Below are positions 1 to 8,312 of a stretch of 64,000 nucleotides of DNA, one piece after another; the first letter of the stretch is position 1, and every line of letters begins with the position of its first letter. The DNA is from Enteractinococcus fodinae (GTDB lineage Bacteria > Actinomycetota > Actinomycetes > Actinomycetales > Micrococcaceae), in NCBI RefSeq assembly GCF_031458395.1, contig NZ_JAVDYJ010000001.1, positions 1,612,001 to 1,676,000 on the forward strand, read 5' to 3'. The position numbers and the translations under genes are program-made. The notes beneath the pieces were generated by a model. The model ran no database searches. It saw nothing but the letters and a program-made list of their open reading frames with translations, and was not told where the DNA came from.

Positions 1-424
1 GAGCAGCCGTGGTCAGATTGCCCCGGTATATCTCTTCAACAACTCGAGTCACTGTTTGCTCTTTGACATTGGTCGAAACGACTTCCCCGATTCGGGCAAT
101 CCCCTCCCCTAGATGAAATGCCAAGGCGTACCGCCCCCGGACAGTGGTCTGGGTGGTGATCGACAAATCGATCACGTCTTGGCCCGCAGGGCCCGCTCCT
201 GGGCGATATGAAAGTATCCGAACGTCTTCCGCTGGGTGAGGTTCTGGAGTCACTACCGTGCGCGCAAAGATAGAGGCCAGTGTCGGAATTGCGGCAAGGG
301 CCGTTCCGGCGACCGCACCGGTAATGGCTCCTAGGGCAGACCACCGAATGGTTCGCTTTGTTCGTCGATTCTGGGTGCCTCTGAATGGTATTCGGACGCG
401 GTTACGTAGGTTGTCATCACCCAT
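1..424 (-). CDS. membrane-anchored or secreted protein, N-terminal part (truncated by window edge)
   Basis: An open frame runs from an ATG at 424 leftwards off the window without a stop. It has a basic N-terminus (RNRVRIPF, RRTKRTIRW) followed by one hydrophobic segment at about residues 32-56 (ALGAITGAVAGTALAAIP), which fits a signal anchor. After it comes a soluble stretch with RYALAFHLGEGIARIGEVV. The layout recalls the N-terminal extension of actinobacterial membrane-anchored alpha/beta hydrolases, but the catalytic part lies outside the window, so function is not assigned. It is divergent from msrB, with 130 bp between the two starts. Confidence 0.6.
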   Translation of the reverse strand, partial: MGDDNLRNRVRIPFRGTQNRRTKRTIRWSALGAITGAVAGTALAAIPTLASIFARTVVTPEPHPAEDVRILSYRPGAGPAGQDVIDLSITTQTTVRGRYALAFHLGEGIARIGEVVSTNVKEQTVTRVVEEIYRGNLTTAA

Positions 425-554
425 GGCTACATTGTTACTTGAAAGCAACATTTTCGCTAGCGTGTCGTTGACATTCGCCTGATTGCGTATGAGGGGTGTT
501 TTGCAGTCAGGTAAATACCTCGACCGCGCCCGAGGCGACCGATAGATTAGCACC

Positions 555-1025
555 ATGACACAAGATGCCACGACACCCTCGGAAAATACAGCAGCTGCCA
601 CTAACAAGTCGCTTTCTCGCGACCAGGCGCGGGCCTTAACAGAACAACAGTGGCGTGAGCGCTTGAGCCCAGAGGCATATCACGTACTACGTCAAGCCGG
701 TACGGAGCGCCCATACACCGGCGAATACTGGGACGCTACAGAGGTTGGCACGTACTCGTGCCGGGCCTGTGGCGAGGAGCTGTTTACGTCATCGACAAAA
801 TTTGATGCACGCTGTGGCTGGCCATCGTTCTATGCTCCAACTGATAACGAGCGGATTACCTATATTGAAGACCGTTCCATGGGGATGACCAGGGTTGAAG
901 TTCGGTGCAGCAACTGCGATTCTCACCTGGGTCACGTTTTTGCGGGCGAAGGCTTCGACACCCCCACAGATCTTCGGTATTGCATCAACTCCTTGAGCTT
1001 AGATTTGACAAATACCACAGAATAA
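555..1025 (+). CDS. msrB: peptide-methionine (R)-S-oxide reductase MsrB
   Basis: Reduces the R epimer of methionine sulfoxide in proteins, a cytosolic oxidative-damage repair step using thioredoxin. The 156-residue protein carries the full SelR/MsrB fold: two zinc-binding CxxC pairs (Cys69/Cys72 in CRAC and Cys118/Cys121 in CSNC), the substrate-pocket motif GWPSF, the HLGHVF motif, and the catalytic cysteine at about residue 143 in RYCINS. The first 20 or so residues are a Ser/Thr/Ala-rich extension outside the domain. The next gene, DUF3000, follows after 66 bp on the same strand, so the two may share a transcript. MsrA is not nearby. Confidence 0.95.
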   Translation: MTQDATTPSENTAAATNKSLSRDQARALTEQQWRERLSPEAYHVLRQAGTERPYTGEYWDATEVGTYSCRACGEELFTSSTKFDARCGWPSFYAPTDNERITYIEDRSMGMTRVEVRCSNCDSHLGHVFAGEGFDTPTDLRYCINSLSLDLTNTTE

Positions 1026-1091
1026 TTTCTAGAGCGAATATACTCGGCGCGCCGCCGCTAAATCCTTCAAGTGGGGGTTTAACCTAGAATT

Positions 1092-1685
1092 GTGAATCCC
1101 CAACAAGCTCAGGCGCACAGTTTAAACTCCGCGCCGCAGACCTTCCGGGTCGCGCTCGACCAACTGCGGCAGGCCGATACGCGTAGCGAAGTAGAGCTCG
1201 ATGAGGTGCCAGCACCAGCACAGCTGGCACCCTACGCGGTCGCGATGTCTGCAGACGTCGCGGGCCAACACGGTGAAGCGCTGGCCGTGGGCCGATTCAT
1301 CCTCTTATACAACCCACAATATTCGCCAGTGTGGGACGGAAACTTTCGAATCATTACCTACATTCGCACCAGTCTCGAATCCGATGTGGGTGAAGATCCG
1401 CTCGTCTCGGAAGTAGCGTGGACATGGATGGTCGAAGCCCTCGATGAAGCAGCAGCCACGTACCGTCAACCTGGCGGGACAGCCAGCCGAGTGCTGTCAC
1501 AAAGTTTTGGGATGATAGACCAGCAACTCGAGACTATAGACTTAGAACTACGAGCCTCGTGGACTCCTGCCGGCGACCACCTAGATAGACACCTCACTGC
1601 GTGGAGCGATATGGTGTGCACGTTCGCTGGTTTACCACCGACCACGGATGGTGTCATCCCCTTGAATCACATACGAAGGAAATAA
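1092..1685 (+). CDS. DUF3000 domain-containing protein
   Basis: A 197-residue cytosolic protein of the actinobacterial DUF3000 family. The family signature is seen in the N-terminal FRVALDQLRQA, the central SADVAGQHGEALAVGRFILLYNP-type segment and the C-terminal FAGLPPTTDGV. No biochemical function is established for the family. It starts with GTG and I see no clear Shine-Dalgarno sequence before it. In actinobacteria this gene is habitually followed by the ribonuclease D/HRDC gene, as here, where the two reading frames meet or overlap. That conserved pairing hints at a link to RNA processing, but this is inference only. Confidence 0.85.
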   Translation: MNPQQAQAHSLNSAPQTFRVALDQLRQADTRSEVELDEVPAPAQLAPYAVAMSADVAGQHGEALAVGRFILLYNPQYSPVWDGNFRIITYIRTSLESDVGEDPLVSEVAWTWMVEALDEAAATYRQPGGTASRVLSQSFGMIDQQLETIDLELRASWTPAGDHLDRHLTAWSDMVCTFAGLPPTTDGVIPLNHIRRK

Positions 1686-2986
1686 CGATTTCTAGCGCCC
1701 GTCTCGCCGCAGATGATTCGGAAGAATCACGCGGTGCTATACCTGCACCTCAGACGCCGGACAACGAGCAGGAACCGGTCCTTGTCCAGGCACCTGCAGG
1801 CGGGATCCCCCCAGTCATCGACACCGAAGCACAATTACGTCACGCTGCTGAGAAGCTCCGCCAAGGCTCAGGCCCTGTGGCCGTCGATACTGAACGCGCC
1901 AGCGGGTACCGCTATGGTCAACGGGCTTTCCTTATTCAGCTTAAACGCGACTCTGAAACCATCTGGCTCATCGATTCCGAGGCCTTGGAAGACCTGCAGC
2001 CAATTCAAGAGGCGCTTGCGGGTGTGGAGTGGATCCTGCACGCAGCGATCCAAGATCTGCCCTCGCTGCATCAGGCTGGTTTATGGCCCGACCAATTATT
2101 CGATACCGAGCTTGCCGGACGTTTATTGGGATATCCTCGGGTGAGCCTATCCGCACTGCTGGAACGCAAGCTCAACATCACGCTGGCAAAAGAGCACTCG
2201 GCGGCAGATTGGTCTGTCCGTCCGCTGACGGAAGCCATGCGCAACTATGCTGCATTGGACGTGGAATTCTTACACGAGCTCCGGGACGCAATGATTCGGG
2301 AGCTCGAAGATGAGCATAAGCTCGAGATCGCCTATGAAGAATTCGATTCGCTGCTAGCCCGGCCCAATAAACCACCCAGGAAAGATCCCTGGCGGAAAAC
2401 CTCGGGCATCCATGAAATTAACGACCGCAAAACCTTAGCGATCGTCCGCTCCCTGTGGACCACTCGCGAAAAGCTTGCCAAATCTCGAGATTTGCCCCCG
2501 GGAAAGTTACTCAACGACCGCACATTAATTGCGGTGGCCAAGGCAAAACCACGAACCGTTCCACAGCTGATGCAAATCCCACGCATGCGCCGCAAGGCCG
2601 CTGCACGAGACGCTCGCCGATGGCTCCAAGCTATCCAAGATGGCATCAAGGTAGCCCAAGACCCCGACAAAGTGCCACCCATGCGCGTGGCCTCTCAAGC
2701 CCCGCCCGCGGTTAAGGCTTGGCGCGAAAAAGACCCCTTAGCGGCCCGGCGATTGCAGACTTCCCGGAAACGCTTGGCTCGTTTGGCTGAGGAGCAGAGC
2801 ATACCGTTGGAAAACCTGTTACTACCAGAAACTCTGCGGGAGTTATGTTGGCGACCTCCTGAACCCATCACGCCCGGCTCAGTAGAACGACGGCTCCGAG
2901 ATCTCGGAGCCAGGCCCTGGCAAATCCAGGCCACGTCTGCCATCATCACGGTGGCGCTCTTAGATCCAGATCCGCTCGAAAGTTAG
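1616..2986 (+). CDS. ribonuclease D-like 3'-5' exonuclease with HRDC domain
   Basis: A DEDD-family exonuclease expected to trim RNA 3' ends. The N-terminal domain has the DxE motif (VAVDTERASGYRYGQRA), the second acidic motif (LHAAIQDLP) and the third (YAALDVEFL). An HRDC domain follows near residues 250-330 (counting from 1616), with a further C-terminal region ending near the stop. The start is unclear. GTG at 1616 has GGAG nine bases upstream but overlaps DUF3000 by 70 bases, and GTG at 1601 has no Shine-Dalgarno. The best-placed Shine-Dalgarno, AAGGA at 1676-1680, points to ATT at 1688 (or ACG at 1685), just after the DUF3000 stop. No ATG, GTG or TTG occurs between 1688 and the conserved domain. 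Confidence 0.9.
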   Translation: MHVRWFTTDHGWCHPLESHTKEITISSARLAADDSEESRGAIPAPQTPDNEQEPVLVQAPAGGIPPVIDTEAQLRHAAEKLRQGSGPVAVDTERASGYRYGQRAFLIQLKRDSETIWLIDSEALEDLQPIQEALAGVEWILHAAIQDLPSLHQAGLWPDQLFDTELAGRLLGYPRVSLSALLERKLNITLAKEHSAADWSVRPLTEAMRNYAALDVEFLHELRDAMIRELEDEHKLEIAYEEFDSLLARPNKPPRKDPWRKTSGIHEINDRKTLAIVRSLWTTREKLAKSRDLPPGKLLNDRTLIAVAKAKPRTVPQLMQIPRMRRKAAARDARRWLQAIQDGIKVAQDPDKVPPMRVASQAPPAVKAWREKDPLAARRLQTSRKRLARLAEEQSIPLENLLLPETLRELCWRPPEPITPGSVERRLRDLGARPWQIQATSAIITVALLDPDPLES

Positions 2987-3036
2987 CTAAGCTGCGGCTG
3001 TTAGCAGAGAGTGTATGAGACCAAAGGAGACACGGT

Positions 3037-3480
3037 ATGAGCTGCTGTCAACATCGACCGTCACGTCGAACATTCCTAGCCGCCGGTGGCTTCGCTACGG
3101 CTGCGGCCACGCTGGCCGCATGTGCCTCTGAACCTGAGCGCGAAGACTTTTCCGGCGGTGAGATGACCCCGGCCCTTGCCATAGAGGACCTGCCGGTGGG
3201 CGAATCGGTGCAAATGGCAGTGGGCGCGAATCAGATGCTCATTTATCGTGAAGACGAGCAAGTGGTTCACGCCTATTCGGCCGTGTGTACTCATGAGGGT
3301 TGTATTGTCGGCGTCGGTGAGAATGAGCCATCAGAGCCTTTTGTATGCCCGTGTCACGCCTCAAATTATGACAAGCTCAGTGGCGAGCCCGTCGCAGGTC
3401 CAGCACCTTTACCGTTGACTCGTCACGAGGCGAAGATCACCGATGGTTGGATCCACGTTGAAGTGGACCCCGCCACGTAG
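3037..3480 (+). CDS. Rieske (2Fe-2S) Tat-exported lipoprotein
   Basis: A 147-residue protein with a twin-arginine signal (SRRTFLAAGGF) followed by a lipobox-like LAAC, so it is probably exported folded and lipid-anchored outside the membrane. The Rieske cluster ligands are present: Cys84 and His86 (CTHEGC) and Cys104 and His107 (CPCHASNYD), with Cys89 and Cys106 placed for the stabilising disulfide. It is the short, stand-alone ferredoxin-like form and not the bc1-complex subunit, which has several transmembrane helices. Its redox partner is not evident nearby. An electron-transfer role is inferred from the fold. Confidence 0.9.
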   Translation: MSCCQHRPSRRTFLAAGGFATAAATLAACASEPEREDFSGGEMTPALAIEDLPVGESVQMAVGANQMLIYREDEQVVHAYSAVCTHEGCIVGVGENEPSEPFVCPCHASNYDKLSGEPVAGPAPLPLTRHEAKITDGWIHVEVDPAT

Positions 3481-3486
3481 TTGTTC

Positions 3487-3786
3487 TCAGTTACCGGGGG
3501 ACTCGTACTTTCCGCGACTGGGCCGCGGTCGGCCCATGCGAGGGGCGTTGATGGCGCGCGTGGCTGGATCCCATGTCGGCTCGGCTGCTTTTCGGCGCGG
3601 GTAGTAGCCTTTGATCCACCATAACCACGCCAGGGACCCGATTCCCGGCAAAATTACTATCGCCAACATCCACCAGAGACGTTGTCTTGGATGCAGAGGG
3701 GCTGCGCTGAGGCTCAGCAGCGACCACAGCATAAATATTGCTAGGCCGATAAAGCCGGCCGATACGAGGAATTCGACGCTGTTGAT
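3487..3786 (-). CDS. small PLDc_N-type two-helix membrane protein
   Basis: Two hydrophobic helices are joined by a short basic loop and followed by a charged tail, matching the PLDc_N (phospholipase D nuclease N-terminal) type of small actinobacterial membrane protein. The second helix contains WWMLAIVILPGIGSLAWLWWI. The only ATG in frame, at 3732, would remove most of helix 1 and has no Shine-Dalgarno. The open frame extends upstream to a stop at 3829-3831 without any ATG, GTG or TTG. An ATC at 3786-3784, preceded by GAAAGAG six bases away, would give the complete helix 1 (VEFLVSAGFIGLAIF). The start is therefore uncertain. It is convergent with the Rieske gene. Confidence 0.7.
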   Translation of the reverse strand: MNSVEFLVSAGFIGLAIFMLWSLLSLSAAPLHPRQRLWWMLAIVILPGIGSLAWLWWIKGYYPRRKAAEPTWDPATRAINAPRMGRPRPSRGKYESPGN

Positions 3787-3812
3787 GTGAAGCTCTTTCC
3801 CGTGGTGAAAGT

Positions 3813-4787
3813 TTAGAACAGGGCAATCTTATCAACCGGTGGGAAGATCTCATCCAGCTGGGCCAAATCTTCCTCGGTTAGAGTACGATCAAGGGCTTGG
3901 GCGTTCTGTTGTACTTGCTCGACACGCGTCGCGCCGGCGATGACCGATGCCACTGGGTGTTGGGCTGCCAGCCAGCCAAAGGCTACCTCAACTTCGGTCA
4001 TCCCGCGCTCCGCGGCAAAAGCAGAATACCGGTCGAGTTGGTGCCAGTCGGCGTTGGCGACCATGTGCTGCCGAACATATGACAGTCTGGAACCTGCTGG
4101 CCCTCCCTCGGGATGGTATTTCCCGGTCAGGAGCCCGTTATTTAGTGGGAAGTAAGGAAAAACTCCCAGCTTGAGAGCCGCAGCGGCGGGCAGGACCTCT
4201 AGTTCAGCGCGACGATCCATCAGATTGTAGTGGTTCTGGGCGGAGATGAAACGTTCGGTACCCAGTTCCTTGGCCACATATTCAGCCTGCGCGATCTGCC
4301 AGCCGGAGAAATTTGAATGCCCGATATAGCGAACTTTCCCGTCACGAACCAGCTGATCCAGCGCAGCCAACGTCTCGTCGATGGGCGTGTCAGGATCAGG
4401 GGAATGGTACTGCAGGAGATCAAGATACTTAGTACCTAGCCGCCGTAGAGATGCCTCAACCGCTGTCATGATATACCGACGTGAGCCACGTGCACCAAAG
4501 TCCGGGCCATTGGCTCCCTTCATGTCGAGCCCAAATTTGGTGCCGATGATCACCTGTTCGCGGACCGACCGTAAGGCTTGGCCAAGGTATTGTTCCGATA
4601 GTCCTGGGGTCTTCCCATAGGTATCTGCGGTGTCAAAGAAGGTGATCCCGGCATCGACGGCCGCTTTGACGACTCGGACTGCTTCGTCACGATCTTCGGT
4701 CGCAGAGTTGGGGCGCCCGAGGTTATTACAGCCAAATCCGATGGCCGAGACCACCAGACCCGACGAACCCACACGACGGTAGTGCAC
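3813..4787 (-). CDS. aldo/keto reductase
   Basis: A 324-residue NADPH-dependent aldo/keto reductase of the (beta/alpha)8 barrel type. The catalytic tetrad is visible: Asp and Tyr in FDTADTYG, Lys in IIGTKFG and His in LLQYHSPDP. The later NADPH-binding part (ASVIAGATRVEQVQQN) is also complete. It resembles the YdhF/YajO-like group that acts on small carbonyls, but the substrate cannot be read from sequence. It ends with AQLDEIFPPVDKIALF. The upstream gene on the same strand ends two bases before this start, so they are almost certainly co-transcribed. Confidence 0.93.
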   Translation of the reverse strand: MHYRRVGSSGLVVSAIGFGCNNLGRPNSATEDRDEAVRVVKAAVDAGITFFDTADTYGKTPGLSEQYLGQALRSVREQVIIGTKFGLDMKGANGPDFGARGSRRYIMTAVEASLRRLGTKYLDLLQYHSPDPDTPIDETLAALDQLVRDGKVRYIGHSNFSGWQIAQAEYVAKELGTERFISAQNHYNLMDRRAELEVLPAAAALKLGVFPYFPLNNGLLTGKYHPEGGPAGSRLSYVRQHMVANADWHQLDRYSAFAAERGMTEVEVAFGWLAAQHPVASVIAGATRVEQVQQNAQALDRTLTEEDLAQLDEIFPPVDKIALF

Positions 4788-4789
4788 TG

Positions 4790-5293
4790 CTAGTCCCTTT
4801 CAATCTTCATTCGGTCGGCACGAAAATCGGTCTTTTTAAGCGCTTCGGTAGCGTATTTCGCTGCCTTGGTGCGATGCACTGTGCTGATCTGGTACACAAA
4901 CGCGCTCCGATCAGGGTTTTCAGCCCAGTTCTCGATGTCGCCAAGACCGCGCCAGGCCAACAGGGCGACGTACTCGCGAGCAAATTTCTCGGCATTGGCT
5001 TGCTCGGCCTGATTCGGGGTGGTGCCTTTATACCGAATAACAACAGTAAAGACTTCCGTGCCGAGATCCTCGACATCAACAAAGTTGTCGGCGGCATTCT
5101 GTTCGGCAAAGGAAGCCAATAGAAGGTCGGCCTCCGTGCTGTCTGCCACGTTTTCGACGCTTGTGATGCCTGACTCCCCTACTTTGCCATGGTGGAGTAC
5201 GAACTCCTTGGTGTCCTCTTCCCACCACGCTTCGCGATAGTGGGTTGGCCGCTTCTGGTCCTCGGGGGTGTAATACATCCGCAGTATGGTCAT
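4790..5293 (-). CDS. small protein with WGR-like N-terminal region
   Basis: A 167-residue cytosolic protein that I do not recognise with certainty. The N-terminal part (REAWWEEDTKEFVLHHGKVGESGITSV, then FAEQNAADNFVDV) has the rhythm of a WGR domain, with HHGKVGESG in place of the usual WGRxG-type core. The C-terminal half (VFTVVIRYKGTTPNQAE to KTDFRADRMKI) looks like a separate small alpha/beta domain, with the phrase VIRYKGTTPNQAEQANAEKF near its start. It lies two bases upstream of the aldo/keto reductase and is downstream of the acnA terminator, so the two form their own unit. Function unknown. Confidence 0.7.
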   Translation of the reverse strand: MTILRMYYTPEDQKRPTHYREAWWEEDTKEFVLHHGKVGESGITSVENVADSTEADLLLASFAEQNAADNFVDVEDLGTEVFTVVIRYKGTTPNQAEQANAEKFAREYVALLAWRGLGDIENWAENPDRSAFVYQISTVHRTKAAKYATEALKKTDFRADRMKIERD

Positions 5294-5374
5294 TGGTGTC
5301 CTTCGTCTTGGGCCAAGCTCTCAACGCAAAGCTCCTACCTGCTGGAGATCTTGGCACTTGTATAAGAAATACTA

Positions 5375-5406
5375 ATGGCCCGGAACCGTTGTGGTTACCG
5401 GGCCAT
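5375..5406 (-). terminator. probable acnA terminator
   Basis: Inverted repeat ATGGCCCGGAACC / GGTTACCGGGCCAT with one bulged base and a short loop. On the minus strand it is followed by a T-rich stretch (TTAGTATTTCTTATA). It lies 40 bases beyond the acnA stop codon. Confidence 0.7.
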
Positions 5407-5446
5407 CAGATGGTTAGCGCCTATATGGCGTTATGTCAGCTGGCGA

Positions 5447-8152
5447 CTAGTTGTTTTTGTCAGCCATCTGACGCAGCACGTACTGCAGGATGCCACCGTT
5501 GCGGTAGTAATCTGCTTCACCAGGAGTGTCGATTCGCACAGTGGCGTCGAATTCCACCTTGGCACCGTCATCCTTGGTTGCCGTGACGTGTACGGTTTTC
5601 GGTGTGGAACCGTGGTTCATCTCGCTGATGCCGGAGATGTCGAAGGTTTCCGTACCGTCCAAGCCCAGCGAGTCGGCAGATTCACCGGTTGGGAATTCAA
5701 GCGGTAGCACGCCCATACCGATCAAGTTGGAGCGGTGAATACGCTCAAATGATTCGGTGATCACGGCCTTGACGCCGAGCAGAGCGGTGCCCTTGGCAGC
5801 CCAGTCGCGTGAGGAGCCGGAACCGTATTCCTTGCCACCGAGCACGACGAGCGGTGTGCCAGCTTCTTTGTAGTTCATCGCTGCATCGTAGACGTAGGAC
5901 TGTGGTCCACCCTCTTGGGTGAAGTCACGAGTGAAGCCGCCCTCGACACCATCCAGCATCTGGTTTCGGATGCGAATGTTCGCGAACGTACCGCGGATCA
6001 TGACCTCGTGGTTGCCACGGCGTGAGCCGTAGGAGTTGAAGTCCTTGCGCTCTACACCGTGTTCCAGCAGGTAGCGGCCTGCAGGAGTATCCGACTTGAA
6101 CGCACCGGCGGGCGAAATGTGGTCGGTGGTGACGGAATCGCCCAGTTTCAACAGAACCCGTGCGCCAGTGACGTCTTCAACAGGCTCAGGGTTCAAGGTC
6201 ATGCCCTCGAAGTATGGCGGTTTCCGCACGTAGGTGGATTGTGGATCCCACGCGAAGGTGCTGCCTTCTGGGGTGTCCAGGCTCTGCCAGCGGTGGTCGC
6301 CATCGAAGATTGTCGAGTATTCTTCGGTGAACATGTCGGTGTCGATCGATTCGCCGATGATTTCCTCGACCTCGGTTGGGTCTGGCCAGATGTCTGCTAG
6401 GAAGACATCGTTCCCTTCAGAGTCTTGTCCAAGAGGTTCGTTTTCGAAGTCGAAGTCCATCGTGCCGGCCAGCGCGTAAGCGACAACTAGCGGTGGCGAA
6501 GCCAAGTAGTTCATCTTGACGTCTGGGTTGATACGACCTTCGAAGTTACGGTTACCCGACAGGACGGAGGTTACGGCAAGATCGTGTTCGTTAACCGTCT
6601 TGGAAATTTCGGGATCCAGCGGACCGGAGTTACCAATACAAGTGGTGCAACCATAACCGACGATGGAGAAACCGAGTTCTTCCAGGTCAGGGATCAGGCC
6701 GGACTTCTCGTAGTACTCAGTGACCACGCGTGACCCCGGAGCGACGGAGGTCTTGACCCATGGTTTTGAGGTCAGACCCTTGCTCACAGCGTTGCGCGCC
6801 AGCACTGCCGCAGCCATCATTACTGATGGGTTGGAGGTGTTGGTGCACGAAGTGATCGAAGCGATCGCGACTTTACCGTGATCCAGTTCGAACTCGCGAC
6901 CGTCGCTCAGGGTAACTTCAGCGGTCCGAGATGGACGGCCTACGCCGGCTTCATCAGTGTCGGCGTAATCGTGGATGTCTTTGCGGAACTGATCCTTGGA
7001 ATCATCGAGAATGATGCGGTCCTGTGGACGGCGTGGACCCGAGATCGACGGCACAACGGTGGACAGATCCAGTTCCATGTATTCGGAGAACTCGATGTCC
7101 TTCGATGGATCGTGCCACAAGCCCTGTTCCTTGCTGTATGCCTCGACCAGGCGGATGTTCTCTTCGGGACGGCCGGTCAGACGCAGGTAGTCCAAGGTGA
7201 CCTGATCGATTGGGAACATCGCTGCGGTCGAACCGAACTCAGGCGACATGTTACCGATGGTCGCGCGGTTAGCCAGTGGTACCGAGCCGACACCTTCGCC
7301 GTAGAATTCAACGAACTTGCCTACCACGCCGTGTTCACGCAGCATTTCAGTAATGGTGAGCACCACGTCAGTAGCGGTGGCACCAGCTGGAATTTCACCG
7401 GTCAGCTTGAATCCGACGACCCGTGGTACCAGCATTGATACTGGCTGGCCAAGCATGGCTGCTTCGGCCTCGATACCGCCAACGCCCCAGCCGAGGACAC
7501 CCAGGCCGTTGACCATGGTGGTGTGGGAGTCGGTACCAACACACGTGTCTGGGTAGGCGCGCAGCACGCCGTCTACTTCACGAGTCATGACGGTGCGTGC
7601 TAGGTATTCGATGTTGACCTGGTGGACGATACCCATGCCAGGAGGTACGACTTTGAAGTCATCAAATGCGGTCTGTCCCCAGCGCAGGAATTGGTAACGT
7701 TCACCGTTGCGCTGGTATTCAATTTCAACGTTACGCTCGACAGCATCGGGGGTACCAAAGTGGTCGATTTGCACCGAGTGGTCAATAACCAGTTCTGCCG
7801 GTGAGAGCGGGTTGACCTGTTCTGGGTTACCACCAAGATCAACGATGGCCTCACGCATAGTTGCTAGGTCAACGACACACGGTACACCGGTAAAGTCCTG
7901 CATCAGCACCCGGGCCGGCGTGAATTGAATTTCGGTGCTTGGCTGGGCTGATGGGTCCCAGTTGGCCAGAGACTCAATCTGCTCTTTCGTGATGTTTTTA
8001 CCATCTTCGGTGCGCAGCAGGTTCTCAAGCAAGATTTTTAGCGAGTACGGAAGTTTTTCAGAACCTTCAACTTTATCTAGCCGAAAGATCTCATACTCAG
8101 CACCATCGACGTTCAATACGTCTTTGGAACCGAAGCTATCAACTGTAGTCAC
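5447..8152 (-). CDS. acnA: aconitate hydratase AcnA
   Basis: Interconverts citrate and isocitrate in the TCA cycle, and in its cluster-free form may act as an iron-responsive RNA-binding protein. The 901-residue protein has the full four-domain AcnA/IRP1 layout. The [4Fe-4S] ligands are Cys436 (SCTNTSNPS) and Cys502 and Cys505 ([12 protein letters not shown]). Other conserved stretches are [18 protein letters not shown] and, in the swivel domain, [16 protein letters not shown] and [13 protein letters not shown]. The GTG start is supported by GAGGAG six bases upstream. Monocistronic: a terminator-like hairpin follows and 160 bp separate it from the gene upstream. Confidence 0.98.
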   Translation of the reverse strand: MTTVDSFGSKDVLNVDGAEYEIFRLDKVEGSEKLPYSLKILLENLLRTEDGKNITKEQIESLANWDPSAQPSTEIQFTPARVLMQDFTGVPCVVDLATMREAIVDLGGNPEQVNPLSPAELVIDHSVQIDHFGTPDAVERNVEIEYQRNGERYQFLRWGQTAFDDFKVVPPGMGIVHQVNIEYLARTVMTREVDGVLRAYPDTCVGTDSHTTMVNGLGVLGWGVGGIEAEAAMLGQPVSMLVPRVVGFKLTGEIPAGATATDVVLTITEMLREHGVVGKFVEFYGEGVGSVPLANRATIGNMSPEFGSTAAMFPIDQVTLDYLRLTGRPEENIRLVEAYSKEQGLWHDPSKDIEFSEYMELDLSTVVPSISGPRRPQDRIILDDSKDQFRKDIHDYADTDEAGVGRPSRTAEVTLSDGREFELDHGKVAIASITSCTNTSNPSVMMAAAVLARNAVSKGLTSKPWVKTSVAPGSRVVTEYYEKSGLIPDLEELGFSIVGYGCTTCIGNSGPLDPEISKTVNEHDLAVTSVLSGNRNFEGRINPDVKMNYLASPPLVVAYALAGTMDFDFENEPLGQDSEGNDVFLADIWPDPTEVEEIIGESIDTDMFTEEYSTIFDGDHRWQSLDTPEGSTFAWDPQSTYVRKPPYFEGMTLNPEPVEDVTGARVLLKLGDSVTTDHISPAGAFKSDTPAGRYLLEHGVERKDFNSYGSRRGNHEVMIRGTFANIRIRNQMLDGVEGGFTRDFTQEGGPQSYVYDAAMNYKEAGTPLVVLGGKEYGSGSSRDWAAKGTALLGVKAVITESFERIHRSNLIGMGVLPLEFPTGESADSLGLDGTETFDISGISEMNHGSTPKTVHVTATKDDGAKVEFDATVRIDTPGEADYYRNGGILQYVLRQMADKNN

Positions 8153-8256
8153 AGTGGACTCCTCTTTTCCCGCCCGCTTCGGGGCGTTTCCATTGTCCTG
8201 TGTAAGCTGTGTCGCTCAACGCATGCAGGTGACACGTCAGGGCACGGCCGGTGCGA

Positions 8257-8290
8257 ACCGCCCAGCCCAGTGAGTGCATACGTGGGCGGT
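8257..8290. other. hairpin in the acnA upstream region
   Basis: ACCGCCCA at 8257-8264 pairs with TGGGCGGT at 8283-8290. It lies between the RNA methyltransferase stop and the acnA start, both minus strand. The T-rich run (GGCTTTTATT) follows on the plus strand, the wrong side for terminating the upstream minus-strand gene, so its role is unclear. Confidence 0.35.
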
Positions 8291-8312
8291 GTGGCTTTTA
8301 TTCTAACGCGAG

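Noticed and set aside
6878-7438. Long open frame antisense to acnA (plus strand)
   Set aside because: It lies opposite conserved aconitase codons, has no domain similarity and no Shine-Dalgarno.
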